Below are positions 5,791 to 12,468 of a stretch of DNA of 13,635 nucleotides, piece after piece. Positions within the stretch are counted from its first letter, which is position 1, and each line of letters starts with the position of its first letter. A program made the position numbers and the translations under genes. This DNA is from Lachnoclostridium sp. UBA7097 (GTDB lineage Bacteria > Bacillota > Clostridia > Lachnospirales > Lachnospiraceae). The notes under the pieces are model-generated. The model saw only the letters and a list, made by a program, of their open reading frames with translations. It made no database searches and had not been told where the DNA came from. The stretch is from contig DKYP01000113.1 in the NCBI GenBank assembly GCA_002499945.1, forward strand, positions 1 through 13,635, written 5' to 3'.

Positions 5791-7125
5791 ATGGATGTTT
5801 ATAAAGTGAAGAAGTTTAATAAACCTGTCAATATAAATGTGGAAGTACCTGGTTCTAAGAGTATTACTAACAGGGCACTTCTGCTTGCAGCAATGGGTGA
5901 TGGGGAAACGCTTCTTAAAGGTGTACAGTTTAGTGAAGATTCTTATAATTTCCTTAAAGCACTTAAAGACCTGGGATTTGAAACAGAAACAGACAGGCTT
6001 TCCCATACAGTAAGGATTAAAGGAATGTCAGGGAATATTCCTGCCAAAGAAGCCACAATAGATGTGGGAAGTGCAGGTACAGCTGCAAGGTTTTTAACTG
6101 CATTTGCAGCAATGGGTGATGGAATTTATACAATTAATTCTTCAGAGCAGATGAAAAGAAGGCCTGTAAGGGAACTTTTAGAGGTTCTTGAAAGTTTAGG
6201 GGCAGAGTTTGGATGGCTTGGTGAAGAATACAGTTTTCCTTTAAAAGTTACAGGTATAAGAAACCCTTGTAACCCTTGTAATATGTGTAATAAAAACAGT
6301 CCTGGTGCTGTAATGGCAGAAAGGGCTGTCCAGTTAAATATAGACAGGAGCAGCCAGTTCCTTAGTGCGCTTCTTATGACAGCCCCGGCAGTATTTGGTT
6401 CATTGACAATTAATCTTACAGGGAAAAGGGATGCACGCTCATATGTAAATATTACAGAACAGATGATGAAACAGTTCGGGCATAAAGGAGTTGAAAGACC
6501 TGGCAGGGACAGTTACAGGGTAAGGCGTGGTTCTTATAATATAAAAGAATACCAGATAGAGCCTGATGTTTCAGCTGCATGTTATTTTTATGCAATGGCA
6601 GCGGTTACAGGTGGTATGGCAGTTGTAAAACATATAAGCAGGGACAGCCTGCAAGGGGATATGAAGTTTATTAGTTTGCTTGAAGAAATGGGATGCCACG
6701 GGGAGTGGGGGAGTGACGGGGAGTTAAAGCTGTATGCACCGGGTAATGGGAAACTTAAAGGAACAGATACCAATATGGGCGATTTTTCAGACCAGGCACT
6801 TACACTTGCAGCAATAGCGCCATTTGCAGAAACACCTGTAACAATAAGGGGTGTAAGCCATATGAGGGGGCAGGAGTCAGACAGGATTGCAGTTATTATA
6901 AATGAACTTGGGCGCATGGGTATAAAGTGTGATGAACTGGAAGATGGTGTCCGGATTTACCCAGGAAACCCAAAGCCAGCCATAATACAGACTTACAATG
7001 ACCACAGGGCAGCAATGGCATTTACAATTACAGGCATGGCAGCAGACGGCATAGAGATAGAAAACCCTGCGTGCTGTGGCAAAACATTTGAAGGTTATTT
7101 TGATGTTATAGAAAGTTTATATTAA
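5791..7125 (+). CDS. aroA: 3-phosphoshikimate 1-carboxyvinyltransferase (EPSP synthase)
   Basis: A 444-residue cytoplasmic enzyme of the shikimate pathway, joining phosphoenolpyruvate to shikimate 3-phosphate. Visible signatures are VPGSKSITNRALLLAA (residues 19-34, with K23, S24 and R28 in the substrate site), GSAGTAARFL, SSQFLSALLMTAP, EPDVSAA (D259 in the catalytic region), MRGQESDR and NDHRAAMAF. The first glycine motif reads GSAGT rather than the common GNAGT. Residues 158-169 (NPCNPCNMCNKN) look like an insertion in a loop and make the protein slightly longer than the usual 420-430. ATG 5791 is chosen by homology to typical AroA N-termini; ribosome-site support is weak, as GGAAGGG (5769-5775) is 15 nt away. 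ATG 5767 is possible but would leave a leader of only about 13 nt. Confidence 0.93.
   Translation: MDVYKVKKFNKPVNINVEVPGSKSITNRALLLAAMGDGETLLKGVQFSEDSYNFLKALKDLGFETETDRLSHTVRIKGMSGNIPAKEATIDVGSAGTAARFLTAFAAMGDGIYTINSSEQMKRRPVRELLEVLESLGAEFGWLGEEYSFPLKVTGIRNPCNPCNMCNKNSPGAVMAERAVQLNIDRSSQFLSALLMTAPAVFGSLTINLTGKRDARSYVNITEQMMKQFGHKGVERPGRDSYRVRRGSYNIKEYQIEPDVSAACYFYAMAAVTGGMAVVKHISRDSLQGDMKFISLLEEMGCHGEWGSDGELKLYAPGNGKLKGTDTNMGDFSDQALTLAAIAPFAETPVTIRGVSHMRGQESDRIAVIINELGRMGIKCDELEDGVRIYPGNPKPAIIQTYNDHRAAMAFTITGMAADGIEIENPACCGKTFEGYFDVIESLY
6262..6288 (+). repeat. Short 9-bp in-frame tandem repeat in aroA
   Basis: AACCCTTGT occurs twice in tandem (6262-6270, 6271-6279) and is followed by the degenerate AATATGTGT (6280-6288). 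Each unit encodes Asn-Pro/Met-Cys. The repeats create a three-cysteine loop in the AroA protein. Confidence 0.75.
6690..6721 (+). other. Potential G-quadruplex in the aroA coding strand
   Basis: Four G runs, at 6690-6692, 6700-6703, 6707-6711 and 6718-6721, are separated by 7, 3 and 6 nt, meeting the usual four-tract pattern. GGGGAGT is repeated three times here. This stands out in AT-rich DNA. The codons used (GGG, GAG, GAA, TGG) encode an ordinary Gly/Glu-rich turn, so the pattern may be incidental. Confidence 0.4.
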
Positions 7126-7193
7126 TATAGAAAATATAGAAATTTAGTAAATATTAATTGGCAGCAAACAGTAGTAAAAGAATGGAGATTATT

Positions 7194-8960
7194 ATGAAAA
7201 CTATAATTAATTTAATACAGGAAGAATTATGTGAGGCATTTAAAAAGGCAGGATATAATGAAAAATATGCAAAGGCAGCATGGTCAAACCGCCCTGATTT
7301 ATGCCAGTACCAGTGTAATGGCGCACTTGCTGCTGCAAAGGAATACCATAAAGCACCAATACAAATGGCAGAGGAAGTAGCAGAAATCCTTAAAGAAAGC
7401 AAAAGTTTCAAGGAAATTTCAGCAATAAAGCCTGGTTTTGTAAATATAACATTAAGTGAAAGTTTTCTGGCGGAATATATAGGGCAGATGGCAGCAAGTG
7501 AATTATTTGGATGTGAAAAGGCGGACAAGCCTGAAACAATAGTTATTGATTATGGTGGCGCTAATGTTGCAAAGCCTTTACATGTAGGACACCTGCGTCC
7601 GGCAGTTATTGGTGAAAGTATTAAGCTTACAGCACGTTACCTTGGACATAAAGTAATTGGTGACGCACATCTTGGTGACTGGGGGCTTCCTATCGGGCTT
7701 ATTATTACAGAATTAAAACGCCGCAGCCCGGAACTTCCATACTTTGATGAAAATTTTGAGGGGGAATACCCAGAAGAAGCACCATTTACAATAAGTGAAT
7801 TAGAAGAAATATATCCATTTGCAAGCAAGTATTCAAAAGAGCATGAAGAATATAAAGAAGAAGCACAACAGGCAACTGCACAGTTACAGTCAGGACGTAA
7901 AGGCTACCTTGCATTGTGGCAGCATATTATTAATGTATCTGTAGAGGATTTGAAAAAAGTGTATACAAGGCTTAATGTAGAATTTGACCTCTGGAAGAAA
8001 GAATCTGACGCACAGCCATATATACCTGCTATGGTAAAGGATATGAAAGAGAACGGGTATGCACATATAGATGATGGTGCACTGGTTGTTGATGTTAAAG
8101 AGGAAACCGACACAAAAGAAATACCGCCATGTATGATACTTAAATCAAATGGTGCAACACTTTATAATACAACAGACCTTGCTACTATTGTAGAACGCAG
8201 GAAATTATTTGACCCGTCAAAGATTATTTATGTTGTTGATAAAAGGCAGTCACTTTATTTTGAACAAATATTCAGGTGTTCAAGGAAAACTAAAATAATA
8301 GGGGATGATGTGGAATTAATATTTGTTGGTAATGGCACAATTAATGGCAATGATGGCAAGCCGTTTAAGACACGTGATGGTGGTGTGCCACGTCTTGAAA
8401 AGCTTCTTGATGAGGTAGAGGAAAAGGTGCTTGAAAAGATGGAAGAACGTGAAATGGACGAAAATGAAATTAAAGATGTTGCTGCTAAAGTTGCACTTGC
8501 TGCAATTAAATATGGTGATTTAAGCAACCAGGCTTCTAAAGATTATATATTTGACATGGAGCGTTTCACATCATTTGAAGGCAATACAGGACCATATATT
8601 TTCTATACAATAGTACGTATAAAATCACTTCTTTCCAAAGTACAGGAGAATGGAATTGTTATAGATGAGAATGTTCCTCTTGAACCTTCACACAGCCAGA
8701 GTGAAACTGATGTAATGCTTTCACTTTGCAAATGGCAGGATACAGTTTATGCAGCATATAATGAACAGGCACCACATAAAATATGCCAGTTTATATATGA
8801 ACTTTCTGATTCATTTAATAAGTTCTACCATGAAAACAGGATTGTAAATAATGAAGATGAAAAAGTGCGTAATTCATATATTAAATTAAGCAGGCTTGTG
8901 GGGGATGTACTTGGAACAGCAACAGGACTACTAGGACTTCAAGCACCGGACAGGATGTAA
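7194..8960 (+). CDS. argS: Arginine--tRNA ligase
   Basis: A 588-residue class I aminoacyl-tRNA synthetase that loads arginine onto tRNA-Arg in the cytoplasm. The N-terminal ArgS-specific domain covers about residues 1-115. KPLHVGHLRPAVIGES contains the HIGH motif as H130-V131-G132-H133. GDWGLPIGL follows, as expected in ArgS. The second ATP motif is the ArgS-type KPFKTRDGG (K392, R394), in place of a canonical KMSKS; this is normal for many ArgS proteins. The DALR anticodon-binding domain ends in the typical GLQAPDRM. ATG 7194 is chosen because GGAG (7184-7187) lies 6 nt upstream; a TTG at 7158 would add 12 residues without a ribosome site. It starts 68 nt after aroA with no clear promoter, so it may be co-transcribed. 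Its stop directly touches the 102-bp repeats. Confidence 0.96.
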   Translation: MKTIINLIQEELCEAFKKAGYNEKYAKAAWSNRPDLCQYQCNGALAAAKEYHKAPIQMAEEVAEILKESKSFKEISAIKPGFVNITLSESFLAEYIGQMAASELFGCEKADKPETIVIDYGGANVAKPLHVGHLRPAVIGESIKLTARYLGHKVIGDAHLGDWGLPIGLIITELKRRSPELPYFDENFEGEYPEEAPFTISELEEIYPFASKYSKEHEEYKEEAQQATAQLQSGRKGYLALWQHIINVSVEDLKKVYTRLNVEFDLWKKESDAQPYIPAMVKDMKENGYAHIDDGALVVDVKEETDTKEIPPCMILKSNGATLYNTTDLATIVERRKLFDPSKIIYVVDKRQSLYFEQIFRCSRKTKIIGDDVELIFVGNGTINGNDGKPFKTRDGGVPRLEKLLDEVEEKVLEKMEEREMDENEIKDVAAKVALAAIKYGDLSNQASKDYIFDMERFTSFEGNTGPYIFYTIVRIKSLLSKVQENGIVIDENVPLEPSHSQSETDVMLSLCKWQDTVYAAYNEQAPHKICQFIYELSDSFNKFYHENRIVNNEDEKVRNSYIKLSRLVGDVLGTATGLLGLQAPDRM

Positions 8961-9164
8961 GATGAAAAGGACTTCTAAAGGCTTATGCCAAAGGGCATTT
9001 CGCCAAGAAGTCCTACGGTTTCATCTTTTGAAGAACGCAAAGGCGGCGTTCTTTGCTCCGCTGGCAGAAAGAATTTCTAAAGGCTTATGCCAAGGGGCAT
9101 TTCGCCAAGAAATTCTACAGTTCCGCCTTTTGAAGAACGCAAAGGCGGCGTTCTTTGTTCCGCT
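8961..9164 (+). repeat. Two tandem 102-bp structured repeat units with covarying stems
   Basis: Unit 1 is 8961-9062 and unit 2 is 9063-9164. In unit 1, GATGAAA (8961-8967) plus AGGACTTCT (8968-8976) pair with AGAAGTCCT (9006-9014) and TTTCATC (9019-9025), with ACGG bulged. In unit 2, GGCAGAA plus AGAATTTCT (9063-9078) pair with AGAAATTCT (9108-9116) and TTCCGCC (9121-9127), with ACAG bulged. Inside each lies GGC/GCC and ATGCC/GGCAT (8985-8989 with 8994-8998 in unit 1). A second hairpin in each unit is AAGAACGC with GCGTTCTT (9031-9038 with 9046-9053). Five base pairs of the long stem change on both sides between units and stay paired; one (G-C to A-C) is lost. A possible degenerate third 5' arm, GGCAGAA-ATGACTTTT (9165-9180), follows and runs into the next gene's ribosome site. 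I do not recognise the family. It fits a REP/MITE-like element or a structured untranslated RNA. Confidence 0.85.
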
Positions 9165-9194
9165 GGCAGAAATGACTTTTAATGGAGGAATAAA

Positions 9195-10502
9195 ATGTAC
9201 CGTTTAATTTCAAAACTTGTTATTTATAGGAATGCTGGTGAGGACAGCATATTATTCAGGCTTGCGGATATATGCCAGCAGTTTTACGCGGGTGAGTATA
9301 TTAAAGAAAACCTTATAACAGAAATTTATATTGAAATAAACAGATTGTTAGATATTGCCACTTGCTATGGTTTTGACAAAAATTTATGGCATAATTATCT
9401 AGCATTTATATTAGCAATGAGTGAAAACCCGTTTACTCTTGTTTCTGAAAAAACAGGGGCTAATGAAGGGACGGTAAATGTATTTGCTAATGGTGATTTC
9501 CTGATATTTAAGAAACTTTTTGACTATGATTTTTCAGAGATTGAAAATGCACTTGGGATTAACTGCTTTAGTATAATACTTGACTATAAAGCAGTAGTAA
9601 AAAGCGGGCAGATATCTAATAAAAGTGTGAGTGAAAAGGTACAGGAACTCAGTGAGGCAATAGAGGATGCTAATGATGAAAAGCAGATATATAATATTGT
9701 TACAGGTTTCTATAAGAAATATGGTGTCGGGAAGTTTGGGCTGAATAAGGCTTTCAGGGTTTCATATAATGAAAAGACTGGTGAAGTTTTAAGCCCTATA
9801 ACATCAACGGGCAATATGACACTTGATGATATTATTGGTTATGAAGCACAGAAAAAGAAACTGGTTGAAAATACAGAGGCATTCCTGAATGGGAGGGCTG
9901 CTAATAATGTACTTTTATTTGGTGATGCCGGTACCGGGAAGTCTACAAGCATTAAGGCAATTTTAAATATGTATTATAGCCAGGGTTTACGCATGATAGA
10001 AGTGTTTAAACATGAATTTAAAGATTTATCAAAGATAATTGCAGAAATTAAAAACAGGAATTACCGTTTTATAATTTATATGGATGATTTGTCATTTGAG
10101 GAATTTGAAATAGAATATAAGTATTTAAAAGCTGTAATAGAGGGCGGTCTTGAAACAAAGCCTGAAAATGTACTTATATATGCTACTTCAAACAGAAGGC
10201 ATCTTATCCGTGAAACATGGAGTGACCGTTCAGACATGTCACAAGATGAACTGCACCGTTCAGATACAATGCAGGAGAAGCTTTCCCTTGCTGCACGTTT
10301 CGGGGTGTCAATAGGTTTCTACAAGCCATCACAGCAGGAATATTTTAATATTGTAAAGGGTCTTGCTGCAAAATGTCCTGGAATAAACCTGTCATATGAA
10401 CAGCTTTGTGCAGAAGCAAATAAGTGGGAATTAAGCCACGGGGGGATATCAGGGCGTACAGCACAGCAGTTTGTAAACTATCTTGCGGGGGCAGCAGAAT
10501 AA
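9195..10502 (+). CDS. DUF815-type AAA+ ATPase
   Basis: A 435-residue cytoplasmic protein of the DUF815 AAA+ family, whose role is not established. Residues 1 to about 205 form a mostly helical N-terminal region without a motif I recognise. The DDIIGYEAQKKKLVENTEAF segment leads into Walker A, GDAGTGKST (243-251), and Walker B, IIYMDDLSFEE, with D297-D298. ATSNRRHLI is the sensor-1 region. RETWSDRSDMSQDELHRSD and LAARFG, followed by SGRTAQQF near the end, are typical of the family. GGAGG (9184-9188) sits 6 nt before the ATG. No promoter is evident between argS and this gene: the spacer is almost entirely the 102-bp repeats, which would be part of its leader if transcribed from argS. It ends 32 nt before a transglutaminase-like gene, suggesting a shared transcript. 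Confidence 0.88.
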   Translation: MYRLISKLVIYRNAGEDSILFRLADICQQFYAGEYIKENLITEIYIEINRLLDIATCYGFDKNLWHNYLAFILAMSENPFTLVSEKTGANEGTVNVFANGDFLIFKKLFDYDFSEIENALGINCFSIILDYKAVVKSGQISNKSVSEKVQELSEAIEDANDEKQIYNIVTGFYKKYGVGKFGLNKAFRVSYNEKTGEVLSPITSTGNMTLDDIIGYEAQKKKLVENTEAFLNGRAANNVLLFGDAGTGKSTSIKAILNMYYSQGLRMIEVFKHEFKDLSKIIAEIKNRNYRFIIYMDDLSFEEFEIEYKYLKAVIEGGLETKPENVLIYATSNRRHLIRETWSDRSDMSQDELHRSDTMQEKLSLAARFGVSIGFYKPSQQEYFNIVKGLAAKCPGINLSYEQLCAEANKWELSHGGISGRTAQQFVNYLAGAAE

Positions 10503-10520
10503 TCTTCGTGGACATATACT

Positions 10521-10529
10521 AAGGAGGTG
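10521..10529 (+). promoter_or_regulatory. Full-length Shine-Dalgarno site that fixes a TTG start
   Basis: AAGGAGGTG at 10521-10529 is complementary over nine bases to the 3' end of 16S rRNA and lies 5 nt before TTG 10535. It is the best ribosome site in the window and supports the rare TTG start of the transglutaminase-like gene. Confidence 0.85.
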
Positions 10530-10534
10530 CCGCA

Positions 10535-11758
10535 TTGAAGGTTTTAAGGCAAAATTTATCCAGAATACTGTTTTGTTCAATAGGGATATTTTATTTAACG
10601 CTATTTGCAGGCTGCAATACTGCCAGTGCGGCATCCAAAGAAGATTTTGCGGGGATTAAAAGTGATATTATAGCTGCTTATAAGAATTACCAGAGAGTTG
10701 TCAGCCTGGCAGAATACAATGTCTACGAAAAGACAGATGGTGATATGGTAAAACAGGTTATGACAGAAGTTATCAATGAAACACCATATATTTTTTATGC
10801 AGGGCAGGAATATACCAAGGAAATTGAACCTGGCACATCACTTATTAAAAGGATTGTGCTTTCATATTCAACAGAATACACTAACCAGAATGGTTCAGTA
10901 AATATATTAAAGATAAAGGAATCAAGGAGAAAAATTAATTCTGCTGTTAATTCTGCCTTGAAAAACATTAACAGCGGTATGAATGATGTTGAGAAAGCAA
11001 TGGTCCTGCATGATTATATTGTAGCCAGTACCTCATATACTAATAAGCGTTCGGATAAAAACCGGGTCAGTGAGGCGGGGGTTTTTATTGACCATAAGGC
11101 AAACTGCCAGGGATATTCGGTTGCATATGGTATACTCCTTAAAAAGGCAGGGCTTAAAGTGCGTTATGTGGTATCAGAAGAAATGGGACATATGTGGAAT
11201 CTTGTGAGGATTGACAATAAGTGGTATAATGTTGACGTTACATGGGATGACCCGGTTGATACATATTCGGATAATGACCAGTATGGGCTTGCAGTACATA
11301 ATTATTTTCTGGGAAGTACAGATAATTTCAAGGCAAATGGCCATTATGGGTTTAATGCAAGGCAGGCATCTTCTGTTAAATATGACAATATGTACTGGCG
11401 TGATGTGGCTAGCAGTTTTTATTACCGTAATGGCAGATGGCTTTATATGGGTGGTGATGGCATTACAGAGAGGAAAAGGCTGGCATCTGGTACTGGAAGG
11501 GTTTTATTAAAAACCAGTGGCAGGGCATTTGTCCGTTTTAATAACAATAAGTATTACTACATAGCAGGCAACAGTATTTACATATATAACAGGCAGTCCG
11601 GAAGGACAGAACTTATATGGCGGACAGGCAGTTATTATAATTCTTCTTATTACCTTTCACAGATAATGTATTCTGGCGGCAGGGTTTATTACCGTGTACT
11701 TAAGGGCAGAAAATATGTGACGGGAAGTTTTAGTGTTAATAGCAGCGGCATTCCTTGA
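10535..11758 (+). CDS. Exported transglutaminase-like (papain-fold) protein
   Basis: A 407-residue protein with an N-terminal export signal: basic residues 2-10, a hydrophobic stretch at about 11-25, then AGCNTASAAS. Cleavage could be at a lipobox-like LFAGC (C27 lipidated), although F at -3 is unusual, or by signal peptidase I after ASA. The transglutaminase-like core shows the Cys-His-Asp triad: C191 in ANCQGYS, H219 in GHMWNLV and D234 in VDVTWDDP. Such proteins act outside the cell as peptidases or cross-linking enzymes; the actual reaction is unknown. Residues from about 280 to 407 are rich in Tyr, Arg and Gly with repeated YY/YRNG-like strands, possibly a beta-rich binding domain. It follows the DUF815 gene by 32 nt and probably shares its transcript. 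The ilvN promoter overlaps its stop codon and no terminator follows. Confidence 0.85.
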   Translation: MKVLRQNLSRILFCSIGIFYLTLFAGCNTASAASKEDFAGIKSDIIAAYKNYQRVVSLAEYNVYEKTDGDMVKQVMTEVINETPYIFYAGQEYTKEIEPGTSLIKRIVLSYSTEYTNQNGSVNILKIKESRRKINSAVNSALKNINSGMNDVEKAMVLHDYIVASTSYTNKRSDKNRVSEAGVFIDHKANCQGYSVAYGILLKKAGLKVRYVVSEEMGHMWNLVRIDNKWYNVDVTWDDPVDTYSDNDQYGLAVHNYFLGSTDNFKANGHYGFNARQASSVKYDNMYWRDVASSFYYRNGRWLYMGGDGITERKRLASGTGRVLLKTSGRAFVRFNNNKYYYIAGNSIYIYNRQSGRTELIWRTGSYYNSSYYLSQIMYSGGRVYYRVLKGRKYVTGSFSVNSSGIP

Positions 11759-11783
11759 CAAAAGGGCATCATATTGTTAAAAT
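11755..11783 (+). promoter_or_regulatory. Strong promoter of ilvN-ilvC, overlapping the upstream stop codon
   Basis: A perfect TTGACA (11755-11760), whose TGA is the stop of the preceding gene, a 17-nt spacer and TAAAAT (11778-11783) preceded by TG one base upstream (11775-11776), an extended -10. The predicted start is near 11790, leaving a leader of about 88 nt. Confidence 0.85.
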
Positions 11784-11789
11784 TTAACA
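11775..11789. promoter_or_regulatory. 15-nt palindrome over the ilvN -10/start region (candidate operator)
   Basis: TGTTAAA (11775-11781) and TTTAACA (11783-11789) form a perfect inverted repeat around A11782. It covers the -10 element and reaches the predicted transcription start, the usual place for a repressor operator. No regulator gene is in the window. AT-rich -10 regions can be palindromic by chance, but a perfect 7+7 match is notable. Confidence 0.5.
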
Positions 11790-11815
11790 TAGTGCAGAAT
11801 TATAAGCCATAGCCC

Positions 11816-11871
11816 ATGAAGAAAGGCGTGGTATATTAGTTCCTGTATGTGGGGAACAGAAAGAGCAGGGA
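11816..11871 (+). promoter_or_regulatory. Possible ilvN leader peptide and ribosome-site sequestering stem
   Basis: ATG 11816 opens a seven-codon frame, MKKGVVY, ending in TAG at 11837-11839, with two adjacent valine codons. Just after it, GTTCC (11839-11843) can pair with GGAAC (11853-11857). Alternatively TTCCTG (11840-11845) can pair with CAGGGA (11866-11871), which contains the ilvN ribosome site. The two pairings exclude each other, so ribosome position on a valine-containing peptide could control access to the ilvN start. There is no ribosome site for the peptide and the stems are short. Confidence 0.3.
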
Positions 11872-11877
11872 ATTAAT

Positions 11878-12375
11878 ATGAGGAAAAAAGTTTTATCAAT
11901 TCTGGTGGACAATACATCCGGGGTTCTTAGCCGTGTTGCCGGACTGTTTAGCAGGCGCGGGTATAATATAGACAGCCTTACAGTTGGTGAAACAGAAAAT
12001 CCTGCATTTTCACGTATGACAGTAGTTGTCAGGGGCGATGACCATATTCTTGACCAGATAGAGAAGCAGGTTGCCAAGCTTGAAGATGTAAGATGTGTAA
12101 AAGAACTGGAAAGTGGCCATTCAGTATGCCGGGAACTTGTTCTTGTCACAGTAGGTGTAAGTGCAGAAAAGAGACCGGCAGTTGTTGCCATAGCAGACAT
12201 ATTCCGTGCTAATATTGTTGATGTTGCCATAGACAGCATGATGATTGAGCTTACAGGCAACCAGGCGAAGTTAAGCGCATTTATTAAACTGCTTGACGGG
12301 TATGAGATTAAGGAACTGGTACGCACAGGAATAGCAGGTCTTGGCCGTGGTGCAGAAACTCTTTCAGAGGATTAG
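11878..12375 (+). CDS. ilvN: Acetolactate synthase, small (regulatory) subunit
   Basis: A 165-residue regulatory subunit of acetolactate synthase, the first enzyme of branched-chain amino acid synthesis. It activates the catalytic subunit and senses valine. Residues 1 to about 75 are an ACT domain with DNTSGVLSRVAGLFSRRGYN; N12, G15 and N30 line up with the valine-site residues N11, G14 and N29 of E. coli IlvH, so feedback control is likely kept. The C-terminal domain (about 83-160) includes ELVLVTVGV and the end GIAGLGRG. The ribosome site is AGGGA (11867-11871), weaker than in neighbouring genes. The catalytic subunit gene (ilvB) does not precede it, although that is the common order. It starts from its own promoter and is followed by ilvC after 93 nt. 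Confidence 0.95.
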   Translation: MRKKVLSILVDNTSGVLSRVAGLFSRRGYNIDSLTVGETENPAFSRMTVVVRGDDHILDQIEKQVAKLEDVRCVKELESGHSVCRELVLVTVGVSAEKRPAVVAIADIFRANIVDVAIDSMMIELTGNQAKLSAFIKLLDGYEIKELVRTGIAGLGRGAETLSED

Positions 12376-12406
12376 GGTTTTACATTGGTTTTAATTAAAT
12401 AATGGC

Positions 12407-12443
12407 AGGAATTTCCCCTCTTATACAGCAGGGGCAGATTCTT
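12407..12443 (+). promoter_or_regulatory. Hairpin between ilvN and ilvC
   Basis: CCCCT (12415-12419) pairs with AGGGG (12430-12434), and outside it AGGAAT (12407-12412) pairs with ATTCTT (12438-12443), with one G-T wobble. No T run follows, so it is not a terminator. It lies 12 nt before the ilvC ribosome site and might set the relative expression or mRNA stability of the two genes. Confidence 0.45.
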
Positions 12444-12468
12444 GTGGATTGAAATGGAGGAAAGAAAA

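Noticed and set aside
8962..9207. An 81-codon open frame across the 102-bp repeats
   Set aside because: The unit length is a multiple of three, so the frame stays open by repetition. It has no ribosome site of its own apart from argS coupling, and the differences between units follow base pairing, not codon positions. Treated as non-coding repeat.
11790..11877. T-box or other large riboswitch before ilvN
   Set aside because: The leader is only about 88 nt and has neither a T-box sequence nor a terminator.
11784..12326. 180-codon open frame on the - strand opposite ilvN
   Set aside because: It is a shadow of ilvN, Ser/Thr-rich as expected for an antisense frame, with no ribosome site.
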